From an uncultured Lachnospiraceae bacterium (GTDB lineage Bacteria; Bacillota; Clostridia; Lachnospirales; Lachnospiraceae), in contig USSP01000030.1 in the NCBI GenBank assembly GCA_900557385.1, positions 1-11,534 of the forward strand: DNA of 11,534 bases. Reading direction: 5' to 3'. How positions within the stretch are numbered: position 1 is the first letter of the stretch; every line of letters starts with the position of its first letter. The translations under genes and the position numbers were made by a program. This document shows positions 1 through 6,511 of this stretch, piece after piece. The notes under the pieces are model-generated. The model did no database searches, was not told the origin of the DNA, and saw only the letters and a list, made by a program, of their open reading frames with translations.

Positions 1-103
1 ACTTTTCTATTAAGTTAAAATTATAAGAGGAGATATGTTTTTGCACGATTACTGAAAATGGTGTGCAGGAGAAATATCAAAGGTTATTTCCCATATACAG
101 CTT

Positions 104-110
104 AAGGAGG
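104..110 (+). promoter_or_regulatory. Ribosome binding site deciding the start of the TIM-barrel gene
   Basis: AAGGAGG lies 9 bases before the ATG at 120, which is ideal spacing. The same frame is open from a GTG at 63, but no comparable site precedes that codon. The residues encoded before 120 are not family-like, whereas the protein from 120 begins with the usual first beta strand (MKLGFVSAIL). Confidence 0.85.
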
Positions 111-119
111 TTCTACAAA

Positions 120-1040
120 ATGAAATTAGGATTTGTCAGTGCTATTTTAGACCAGAGCAATTTTGAAGAAATGATTGATACCGCAAACTCCCTTGGATTT
201 GCGTGTGTAGAAGTTGCATGCTGGCCACACGGAAAAGCGGAAAGAAGATACGCAGGAGTATCTCACATTGATGTGGAAAAAGTAGTTGAAGATGACGGCT
301 ATGTAGCATACGTGAACGACTACTGTGCAAAGAAGAATGTGGAGATTTCCTCTCTTGCATTTTATCCAAACACAATGGACGGTAATCTGGAGAAGCGTCA
401 GGCATCTGTTGACCACCTGAAGAACGTGATTAAGGCCAGTGGAAGATTAGGCGTCAATATGGTAACTACTTTCATCGGAAGGGATCAGACCAAAAACGTA
501 GAAGAAAATCTGGAGTTGGTAAAAGAAATATGGCCGCCTATCATGAACCTCGCAAAGGAACAGGGCGTGAAGGTTGCCATCGAGAATTGCCCCATGTTAT
601 TCGGACCGGATCAGTGGCCGGGCGGACAGAACCTGATGACTACCCCTGTTATTTGGAAGAAGGTATTTGAGATTTTGCCATATGAAAACCTGGGTATCAA
701 CTATGACCCATCCCACTTTGTATGGCAGATGATTGACTATATCAAACCGATTTACGAGTTCCAGGATAAGATTTTCCATGTACATTACAAGGACATCAAG
801 CTGTATCCGGATAAATTGAACCAATGCGGCATTACAGCATATCCTCTGGATTTCATGTCTCCCAAGCTTCCAGGCCTCGGCGATGTGGACTGGGGTAAAT
901 ATGTGTCCGCATTAACAGATATCGGATATGATGGATTTACATGTATCGAAGTGGAAGACAAAGCTTTTGAAGGAACAAAAGAAAAAGTATTGGAAAGCCT
1001 GAAATTAAGCAAGAAATATATGGAACAGTATGTAATTTAA
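120..1040 (+). CDS. Sugar phosphate isomerase/epimerase family protein (xylose isomerase-like TIM barrel)
   Basis: A 306-residue cytoplasmic enzyme of the AP endonuclease 2 / xylose isomerase-like TIM-barrel superfamily, the fold of IolE, IolI and many sugar epimerases. The barrel starts at residue 2. Likely divalent-metal ligands are visible in the family's usual order: E155 (AIENCPM), D196 and H199 (NYDPSHF), H222 (HVHYKD) and E277 (CIEVED). The segment around 155-175 (ENCPM, then GPDQWPGGQNL) resembles a widespread subgroup often encoded beside Gfo/Idh/MocA dehydrogenases, and one of those lies at 10439 here. The length is typical. The gene is followed by a strong terminator, so it is probably the last gene of its transcript; what precedes it is outside the window. 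Members of this fold carry out isomerisation, epimerisation, dehydration of keto-inositols, or elimination on 3-keto glycosides. The sequence does not choose between these. The family call is secure and the reaction is unknown. Confidence 0.9.
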   Translation: MKLGFVSAILDQSNFEEMIDTANSLGFACVEVACWPHGKAERRYAGVSHIDVEKVVEDDGYVAYVNDYCAKKNVEISSLAFYPNTMDGNLEKRQASVDHLKNVIKASGRLGVNMVTTFIGRDQTKNVEENLELVKEIWPPIMNLAKEQGVKVAIENCPMLFGPDQWPGGQNLMTTPVIWKKVFEILPYENLGINYDPSHFVWQMIDYIKPIYEFQDKIFHVHYKDIKLYPDKLNQCGITAYPLDFMSPKLPGLGDVDWGKYVSALTDIGYDGFTCIEVEDKAFEGTKEKVLESLKLSKKYMEQYVI

Positions 1041-1067
1041 GCTTGAAAAAATGGGCTTGAAAAAATG
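1041..1067 (+). repeat. Short direct repeat, 13 bp at a period of 14
   Basis: GCTTGAAAAAATG occurs at 1041-1053 and again at 1055-1067, immediately after the stop codon. The second copy supplies the A-rich left arm of the terminator. It looks like a small tandem duplication, and no function is evident. Confidence 0.7.
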
Positions 1068-1100
1068 CGTGGAATAAATTGTAATTCTGCGCATTTTTTT
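1060..1100 (+). terminator. Rho-independent terminator after the TIM-barrel gene
   Basis: The arms AAAAAATGCG (1060-1069) and CGCATTTTTT (1090-1099) are perfectly complementary. Pairing continues inward through two G-U pairs and GAAT/ATTC (1072-1075 with 1084-1087), leaving an 8-base loop. The right arm runs into a T tract at 1094-1100. This separates the enzyme gene from the regulatory operon. Confidence 0.85.
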
Positions 1101-1108
1101 AGTAGAAT
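1079..1108 (+). promoter_or_regulatory. Possible promoter of the regulatory operon
   Basis: TTGTAA (1079-1084) and TAGAAT (1103-1108) are separated by 18 bases and match the sigma-A consensus at 4/6 and 5/6 positions. The -35 element would lie inside the upstream terminator hairpin. An (AT)6 run at 1111-1122 follows. Alternative AT-rich -10 boxes exist, for example TATATT at 1118-1123, so placement is tentative. Some promoter is expected here because a strong terminator precedes the operon. Confidence 0.3.
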
Positions 1109-1177
1109 AGATATATATATATTTTCTATAAAGTGGAGGATGGACGAAGCAGGACAATGGATAATGTGGGAGAAGAA

Positions 1178-2785
1178 ATGTTAAAGGTACTGATTGCAGA
1201 CGATGAAAAAAATATTTGCCTTATGATTCAGAAGCTGATTCCGTGGGAGAGATATGGTATGGAAGTCATTGGCCTGGTTCATACTGGCATGGATGTGGTT
1301 CGGGTAATGGGAGAGATGAGACCGGATATTGTAATTTCTGATATTCGCATGCCGGGTTATGACGGGCTGGAACTTGTTCAAAAAGCTCATGATATGGATA
1401 TTATTGCGGATTTTATTATTATCAGTGGCTATAAATATTTTGAATATGCTCATAAAGCCTTGAATCTGGGAGTAGAACATTATCTGTTAAAGCCCATTGA
1501 TAAAAAAGAACTGGAAGAAACCCTGGAAAAAATCATTCAAAAGAGGCATAAAGCGTTTAAAAAGGCACAGGAAGAAGCTGAATTAAAGGAGCAGGCCACC
1601 TATAGCCGCAGAAAAGTCCAGCAACATTTTTTAAGCAGCATTATGGAACAACGCAGTAATCTGCAGCATTTGGATATGAATCGTGTCAATAAGGAATATC
1701 AATGCGAATTTGAGCAGGGTTACTTTGTGGCGATATTTGCCAAGCTGGATAGTGAAGTAAGGGATCAGGATCTGCCAAGATTACTTTATATGATGGAGGA
1801 AATCATTGATTATGATTTTCAGGGAAGTGATATGGAGTATATTAACAGTGTTATGCAAAGCGGTATCATTACCATAGTCAATTACAGAACGGAGGCGCAA
1901 AGGGGAATCGGAAGCGACAGGGAAAAGACGTTTTTGAGGATGAAGCATGAGCTTGAGAAGTTTAAAGGGTGTCATATTACTCTGGGGATAGGCAGTGAGA
2001 AGAATTACATTGCCGAGATTGCCGATTCTATTGAAGAAGCCATTTACGCGGTAAAATGCAGAAGCAAGACTGGACTGGATAAAATGATTTATTATGACCG
2101 GCTGCACTATCAGGATGTTCCAATCCGGGAGTTTCTGGATGAGAGGGGGTGCCAGGAGATTGAGAATATAACGGAGGCGTTGGATTACGAACGATTCCTT
2201 GGGATGTTGAAAAAAGCAATGAATTATATTAAGGATACGCCTTTTTATTCGCCGGTAGCTGTGTATGAATGTCTGGAACGAATCTTTGAACTGGTGCTGA
2301 ATGTATTAAAAAATAATCAGACTGACGAAAAGATGCTTCAACAGATGGAAGAGGATTTTCAGAAAACCTTGGATTTTTACACCGAATTGGAGGAAATGGC
2401 CTATCGGTTCAGTGATTTGATACAACAGTATTTTGGACGGGTGATAGATGAGCGCAAAAGAAGAAACCAGTTGCCGATTCGGATGGTAAAGCAGTATGTA
2501 CAGGAGAATTACAGCAGGCAGGTGTCCTTAGAGGATGTGGCAGCGGCCAGTAATTTAAGTTCAGCTTATCTGAGTACTATGTTTAAAAAAGAAATGGGAA
2601 TTAATTTCAGTGATTTTCTGATTTCGTGCCGAATGGAGGCTGCCAAGAAGCTCTTAAAAAATACAGATTTGCCCATTTCAGAGGTGGCAGAAAAGGTAGG
2701 ATATACGGATTCACGCTATTTTAGCAAGACCTTTAACAAGGTGGTGGGTTTAAAGCCGTCGGCTTACCGTAAGCTGTATAGGTGA
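1178..2785 (+). CDS. AraC-family response regulator (YesN type)
   Basis: A cytoplasmic DNA-binding response regulator of 535 residues from the chosen start. The receiver domain covers about 1-120, with acidic pocket D8 and D9, phospho-acceptor D55 (VISDIRMP), switch S83 and conserved K105 (LLKP). A helical middle region of about 300 residues follows, as is usual in YesN-like regulators. The AraC-type double helix-turn-helix occupies about 433-535, ending in GYTDSRYFSKTF and the typical PSAYR. The ATG at 1178 is preferred because MLKVLIADDE is the family's normal N-terminus and GGAG sits 5 bases upstream. In-frame alternatives are ATG at 1157 and GTG at 1133. The stop is 10 bases from the start of the kinase gene, so the two are co-transcribed. 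It most likely activates the neighbouring transporter genes when phosphorylated; that target is inferred from position. Confidence 0.93.
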   Translation: MLKVLIADDEKNICLMIQKLIPWERYGMEVIGLVHTGMDVVRVMGEMRPDIVISDIRMPGYDGLELVQKAHDMDIIADFIIISGYKYFEYAHKALNLGVEHYLLKPIDKKELEETLEKIIQKRHKAFKKAQEEAELKEQATYSRRKVQQHFLSSIMEQRSNLQHLDMNRVNKEYQCEFEQGYFVAIFAKLDSEVRDQDLPRLLYMMEEIIDYDFQGSDMEYINSVMQSGIITIVNYRTEAQRGIGSDREKTFLRMKHELEKFKGCHITLGIGSEKNYIAEIADSIEEAIYAVKCRSKTGLDKMIYYDRLHYQDVPIREFLDERGCQEIENITEALDYERFLGMLKKAMNYIKDTPFYSPVAVYECLERIFELVLNVLKNNQTDEKMLQQMEEDFQKTLDFYTELEEMAYRFSDLIQQYFGRVIDERKRRNQLPIRMVKQYVQENYSRQVSLEDVAAASNLSSAYLSTMFKKEMGINFSDFLISCRMEAAKKLLKNTDLPISEVAEKVGYTDSRYFSKTFNKVVGLKPSAYRKLYR

Positions 2786-2795
2786 CGGAGGTATT

Positions 2796-3881
2796 ATGAA
2801 GAAGAGAATGAAAATAAATCCGCTGACGGGTTCTGTTGTGGTATTCCTTATCATGCTATTCGTTAATGTGGAATTTATGGTATTATCTTTTGGGGCTTAC
2901 AAGGATTGCGTTAAAATACGTCTATGGGTGAACTACATGATAGTAGGTATTCTGTTGCTGTTTTTAGCGTTGCTTTTTTTTATTTTATATATTTACCGTC
3001 CAATTTTAAAGCTGAAGGAAGCTATAGGGAAGTTGGACGATATAAGCACCGGTAAAACCATGAATCTGTGGGCCAGTGCGGATGTCATGGCAGACAGCAT
3101 TCATACGTTGCTGGACGAACTACAGCATTCCATGGCGCGGGAACATGCGGAAGTACTGTTGCGCCAGCAGTCCAAATATGCTGAACTTCAGAATCAGATC
3201 AACCCGCATTTTCTTTATAATACTCTGGAGACTATTCGAGGGCAGGCCGTCATAGATGATAATTACATCATTGCGGATATGACAGAGGCGCTGGCAAAAT
3301 ATTTTCGTTACAACATCAGTAAGGATAACGATACTGTAACAGTAGAGCAAGAGTTGGAAAATATACAGAATTACATTCAGATTCAGCAGTACCGGTTCCA
3401 GGATCGCTTTGTGTTTCGGATTTATCCCCACGTGGAAACGGAAGTATATGCTGCCTGCCTGATTCCCAAGATGACGTTGCAGCCCATTGTGGAAAATGCC
3501 ATTTTCCATGGAATGGAACAAAAAATGGAAAAAGGGCATATCTACATACATATTGAAGCGACGATAGACCGGCTGATGATTATTGTGGCGGATGATGGCG
3601 TGGGTATGGATGAAGAAGCCCTGGAAAAGCTGCAGCAAAAGCTGCAGCAGGCAGACGGGGTGTCGGAACTTCCTCAAAAACCGGAACATAATGGGATTGC
3701 TATGGAAAACGTCAACAACCGTCTGAGACTTTTGTATGGCGGTGATTATGGGTTGAAGGTCTCAAGTACCAAAGAACTGGGTACGGAAGTGGAAATCACT
3801 CTGCCGAGGATTGTGGGAGAGGAAAGCAGGGATGGCTATGAAAAAAGAAATTTTAAGAATGCAGGATGTATGCCTAGGTGA
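2796..3881 (+). CDS. Sensor histidine kinase, YesM / His_kinase family, minimal extracytoplasmic region
   Basis: A membrane histidine kinase of 361 residues and likely partner of the upstream regulator. Two hydrophobic segments (about 14-34 and 45-68) are separated by only about 10 residues. A HAMP-like linker follows (about 68-118), then the phospho-acceptor motif with H138 (NPHFLYN), and an HATPase domain with N-box N234 (IVENAIFHG), G1 box DDGVGMD (266-272) and a later GIAMENVNNRL (300-310). GGAGG at 2787-2791 precedes the ATG. YesM-type kinases usually carry a large extracytoplasmic sensory domain; here it is practically absent and the protein is shorter than usual. The signal may therefore come through the membrane, the cytoplasm or a partner protein. 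The 3' end overlaps the next gene by about 50 bases, suggesting translational coupling. Confidence 0.93.
   Translation: MKKRMKINPLTGSVVVFLIMLFVNVEFMVLSFGAYKDCVKIRLWVNYMIVGILLLFLALLFFILYIYRPILKLKEAIGKLDDISTGKTMNLWASADVMADSIHTLLDELQHSMAREHAEVLLRQQSKYAELQNQINPHFLYNTLETIRGQAVIDDNYIIADMTEALAKYFRYNISKDNDTVTVEQELENIQNYIQIQQYRFQDRFVFRIYPHVETEVYAACLIPKMTLQPIVENAIFHGMEQKMEKGHIYIHIEATIDRLMIIVADDGVGMDEEALEKLQQKLQQADGVSELPQKPEHNGIAMENVNNRLRLLYGGDYGLKVSSTKELGTEVEITLPRIVGEESRDGYEKRNFKNAGCMPR
3625..3648 (+). repeat. 12-bp perfect tandem duplication inside the kinase gene
   Basis: AAAAGCTGCAGC is present at 3625-3636 and again at 3637-3648, encoding repeated KLQQ. It falls between the G1 and G2 boxes, in the ATP-lid region of the HATPase domain. 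The duplication is in frame, so the protein stays intact. Confidence 0.7.
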
Positions 3882-5298
3882 TTATGAGCCTTACGGCCTT
3901 ACGGATTTTCACTTTCATATCTGTGAAGGTGAAATGGTCAATATACTTGGCCTGTCTGGCGCAGGGAAGACTCTGATTTATGAATATTTTATGGGACATA
4001 TTCTTTTAAAAAAGGGGAAAGTGGTTTGTAACGATGAGGCCAGTTGCGTTGGTGAATATTTTCGAAGCATTGTGGATGTGGTATGCATTGGAAAGGACAG
4101 TACACTGATTCCGGGACTGTCTGTGGCGGAGAATATTTTTATTATTACAGGAAAGCGCAAGATAAAAGGTTTGGTTCGGATGAAAAATATTTATTACCGT
4201 GCAAGGATACTTTTGGGGCAGTATGCACCGGAATTGCTCCCGCATACGCTGATACGGGAACTGACCCCGGCACAGAAACGGATTGTGGAGCTGATTCGGG
4301 CCATTGAAAATGAAGCAAAGCTGGTGGTCATTGATGATGTGTTTCAGGGATATGGACAGAATGAACTATTAAGAGTGACAGAGCTTTTAAGAACATTAAA
4401 GGAAAAAGGAATTGCTATTTTATATGAAAGCCACGAGATGGACTTTACCAGAGTACTGGCGGACAAGGCGCTGGTTCTCCGGAAAGGAAAGAATGTACGT
4501 ACTTTTTTTGTCGATGATTATAATGAGGAGTTTTGCAGGCGGCTGCTCATAGGGAATGAGGACCCTCCGTTATTTGAACGTGAAGGTGTAAGCACGGACC
4601 GGGTGGCTTTGCTGGCACGGGGGTTGTCCGGGGAATGGTATGTGCGGGAACAGAACCTGACGGTTCATGCCGGAGAAATTGTGGGATTGTATGATTTGAA
4701 TAATCAGAAAAATATGGAGCTTTTGCAGATGCTAATCGGGGAGTCGCCCATAAGGGAAGGTACCTTGTATCTGAACGGGAAGAAATATGAGCCTCGGAAT
4801 CTGGATTATGCCATCAAAAATAATATTGGTTATATCCCTTGCAACCGGAAGACAGATGGCCTGGTGGGATCAATGAGTTTTATAGACAATCTTTGTCTGC
4901 CAGTGCTAAAAAAAAGCAGTCGTCTGAAGATATTCAGGAACAGAAAGGTTCCCAAATTTCTTGGAAAGGAGTACATGGAAAAACTGGGGATTCCTTATGA
5001 AGAGAAGGCTACAAAAGTTCGATATTTTGATGAATATATTCAGAACCGCATTCTTCTGACCCGATGGATACTGTTTCATCCTACCATAATGGTATGCATG
5101 GAGCCTTGCGGGAATGTGGATATGATTATGCGTGATATTATATTTCAAGCTTTTGCCGAAATGGCAAGAAGTGGATCTGCCATTCTCATTGCTTCCCAGA
5201 ATATGAATGAACTGAAAACCATTTGTGATACCATCTATGTATTGAACAGTGATGAAAAGACGCAGTTCGAACGGTATGAAATGTGGCTGAGGGAGTAA
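3832..5298 (+). CDS. Degenerate RbsA-like tandem ABC protein (probable pseudo-ATPase) in the two-component operon
   Basis: A 488-residue soluble protein with the two-cassette layout of sugar importer ATPases such as RbsA/MglA, but with many motifs lost. First half: Walker A is intact (GLSGAGKT, 40-47), the Q-loop position is lysine (about K88), the signature reads LTPAQ (144-148), Walker B ends D168-D169 where family members have D-E, and the H-loop H201 is kept. Second half: Walker A is replaced by DLNNQKN (288-294), the signature by FDEYIQN (399-405), and the Walker B aspartate by methionine (CMEP, 422-425). In tandem ABC proteins each site pairs one half's Walker A with the other half's signature, so neither composite site is complete. 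The frame is long and uninterrupted, so it is not an ordinary decayed gene. It overlaps the kinase gene and has no adjacent permease of its own. ATP binding without efficient hydrolysis and a regulatory role are inferred. Start uncertain: ATG at 3832 or 3838. Confidence 0.85.
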   Translation: MAMKKEILRMQDVCLGDYEPYGLTDFHFHICEGEMVNILGLSGAGKTLIYEYFMGHILLKKGKVVCNDEASCVGEYFRSIVDVVCIGKDSTLIPGLSVAENIFIITGKRKIKGLVRMKNIYYRARILLGQYAPELLPHTLIRELTPAQKRIVELIRAIENEAKLVVIDDVFQGYGQNELLRVTELLRTLKEKGIAILYESHEMDFTRVLADKALVLRKGKNVRTFFVDDYNEEFCRRLLIGNEDPPLFEREGVSTDRVALLARGLSGEWYVREQNLTVHAGEIVGLYDLNNQKNMELLQMLIGESPIREGTLYLNGKKYEPRNLDYAIKNNIGYIPCNRKTDGLVGSMSFIDNLCLPVLKKSSRLKIFRNRKVPKFLGKEYMEKLGIPYEEKATKVRYFDEYIQNRILLTRWILFHPTIMVCMEPCGNVDMIMRDIIFQAFAEMARSGSAILIASQNMNELKTICDTIYVLNSDEKTQFERYEMWLRE

Positions 5299-5338
5299 GA
5301 CAGTCTGGATTTTATAGATTGTAATAGTGAAAAATAGT

Positions 5339-5381
5339 AAAAGTGGATTATTTTTCAAATACGAAAAATAATCCACTTTTT
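5339..5381 (+). terminator. Perfect 18-bp hairpin ending the regulatory operon
   Basis: Bases 5339-5356 are exactly complementary to 5363-5380, with a 6-base loop (AAATAC). The right arm ends in five Ts (5377-5381). The left arm starts in an A-rich stretch, so the structure could also act on the other strand. It lies 40 bases after the stop of the degenerate ABC gene. The stem is AT-rich, and the T run is followed by As, so termination may be partial. Confidence 0.7.
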
Positions 5382-5396
5382 AAAAAAACAACAGCA

Positions 5397-5425
5397 TTGT
5401 ATGAACAGAGCTTATGGGGTATATT
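5397..5425 (+). promoter_or_regulatory. Probable promoter of the ABC importer operon
   Basis: TTGTAT (5397-5402) and TATATT (5420-5425) are separated by exactly 17 bases. The -10 matches the sigma-A consensus at 5/6 positions and the -35 at 3/6. A weak -35 fits a promoter that needs an activator such as the AraC-type regulator encoded upstream. An imperfect palindrome, GGGTATATTAAACCC (5417-5431), covers the -10. The predicted transcript would start near 5432, before the ribosome binding site at 5445. Confidence 0.45.
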
Positions 5426-5444
5426 AAACCCATCAAAACAAGAA

Positions 5445-5450
5445 AAGGAG
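5445..5450 (+). promoter_or_regulatory. Ribosome binding site deciding the start of the binding protein
   Basis: AAGGAG lies 8 bases before the ATG at 5459. This start gives a clean lipoprotein signal peptide. The longer in-frame start at 5414 would put 15 residues ahead of the signal and would lie within the predicted promoter. Confidence 0.85.
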
Positions 5451-5458
5451 AAGTAACA

Positions 5459-6451
5459 ATGAAGAAGAAACTTTTTAGTCTTTTATTAACGATTGCTATG
5501 GCAGCTACTCTGTTGAGCGGATGCGGAAACGATGACAACAAGCCGTCCGATGATCAAGCCACAGGAAAAAAAGTTGGTTTTACGGTTCCAAGCATTAGTA
5601 ACGATTTTATGTTGGAGATTGTCGATACGGTCAAAGAGGCTCTGGAGGCAGAAGGCGTAAGCTGTCAGGTGGATTCTGCTGACGGTGATGTAACCAAACA
5701 GATTGAGCAGATTGAAAATTATGCGACCATGGGCATGGATCTGATTGTGGTATTGCCGATCAATGGGGAAGCGTTGACAAGTGTATGCCAAAAGGTTATG
5801 AATGATGGAATTCCTGTATTTGCATATGCTATGGAAATTCCGGACGGAGCAACTACGCAGATGCTGGCAGCGGAAGAGTATGAGATGGGCGAAGCCTGTG
5901 CAAAAATAACGAATGAATGGATTGAAAAGACTTTCCCGGATGCAGGGGAGGGAGAAGTTACCCTGTATCTGCTGTCTTCTTCTTATAGTCCGGAGCTTGC
6001 GGAACGATGTGATGGAATGAGAACAATTAAAGACAACCCGAAGGTCACAATCATTGAAGAGGAGACTCCAGACAGCAATTCCAGTGAAAAAGCGCGTACA
6101 AAAATTGAAAATGCATTTCTTACACATCCCGAAATTGATGTTGTAATAGCTGCAAACGGACCCAGCGCAGTTGGAATAGAATCCTACATTGCTTCTACCG
6201 ATTGCCCGGTGGAGGATTTGAGTAAGTTTGGTATCTTTACAGTAGATACGACGGAGGAAATTATCGCAAAAATCAAAGCATCTGCAAACAACGAAAGCAC
6301 TTTAAGAGGTTCTATTTCTATGGGGAACATAGAAGATATTGTATACAAAAATTTTATACCAGCATGTACTCCTATCTTGAAAGGAGAGGAACCAATTCCA
6401 GTATGGAATGGCACATATGAAATAGTTACAGCCGATACATTGACAGAATAG
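5459..6451 (+). CDS. Sugar ABC transporter substrate-binding lipoprotein (RbsB-like)
   Basis: A 330-residue extracytoplasmic solute-binding lipoprotein of the periplasmic-binding-protein-4 (ribose/galactose) type. The signal peptide has Lys2-4, a hydrophobic core (5-18) and the lipobox LSGC with C22 as the lipidated cysteine, followed by an acidic, polar linker. The mature part begins KKVGFTVPSISNDFM, the usual first strand and ligand-contact region of the family. Two alternating alpha/beta lobes follow; IDVVIAANGPSAVG and GIFTVDTTEE are typical second-lobe segments. It should deliver the sugar to the permease at 8001. A GC-rich hairpin lies between this gene and the ATPase gene, an arrangement often associated with higher expression of the binding protein. 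The ligand cannot be read from the sequence with confidence. Confidence 0.93.
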   Translation: MKKKLFSLLLTIAMAATLLSGCGNDDNKPSDDQATGKKVGFTVPSISNDFMLEIVDTVKEALEAEGVSCQVDSADGDVTKQIEQIENYATMGMDLIVVLPINGEALTSVCQKVMNDGIPVFAYAMEIPDGATTQMLAAEEYEMGEACAKITNEWIEKTFPDAGEGEVTLYLLSSSYSPELAERCDGMRTIKDNPKVTIIEEETPDSNSSEKARTKIENAFLTHPEIDVVIAANGPSAVGIESYIASTDCPVEDLSKFGIFTVDTTEEIIAKIKASANNESTLRGSISMGNIEDIVYKNFIPACTPILKGEEPIPVWNGTYEIVTADTLTE

Positions 6452-6459
6452 AAGAAAAG

Positions 6460-6492
6460 GAGGCCGCTGAAGTCGGCGGCCTCTTCTTTTTT
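6460..6492 (+). terminator. Intercistronic hairpin between binding protein and ATPase genes
   Basis: GAGGCCGC (6460-6467) pairs perfectly with GCGGCCTC (6476-6483). Two further pairs inside leave the tetraloop AAGT, and a T tract follows at 6487-6492. It looks like a rho-independent terminator, but the ATPase gene begins only 20 bases later with no clear promoter. It is better read as a partial terminator or a 3'-end stabiliser that sets expression ratios. Confidence 0.8.
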
Positions 6493-6511
6493 AGGAAGGT
6501 GAGTACGGAGA

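Noticed and set aside
35..55. Six-residue mini-ORF (MFLHDY) after AGGAG, as a possible leader peptide
   Set aside because: The spacing from AGGAG to the ATG is only 2 bases, there is no codon bias pointing to attenuation, and no alternative hairpins are evident. The rest of 1-119 holds no feature I can support apart from the ribosome binding site.
63..119. Upstream GTG extension of the TIM-barrel gene
   Set aside because: No usable ribosome binding site precedes the GTG, while AAGGAGG at 104-110 is ideally placed for the ATG at 120.
1111..1122. (AT)6 run as a microsatellite or phase-variation tract
   Set aside because: Short AT runs are common in AT-rich promoter regions; at 12 bases there is no good evidence for switching.
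3120..3689. Open frame of 189 codons on the minus strand within the kinase gene
   Set aside because: It is antisense to the catalytic core of a well-supported histidine kinase, with no family resemblance.
3832..5298. Reading the degenerate ABC gene as a decaying pseudogene
   Set aside because: The frame is full length for the family, without stops or frameshifts. Many structural segments and one Walker A are preserved, and the losses are concentrated in catalytic positions, which fits altered function better than random decay.
5486..6127. Open frame of 213 codons on the minus strand within the binding-protein gene
   Set aside because: It lies wholly opposite a convincing lipoprotein gene, has no recognisable domain, and its product is rich in Cys, His and Arg as expected from antisense codons.
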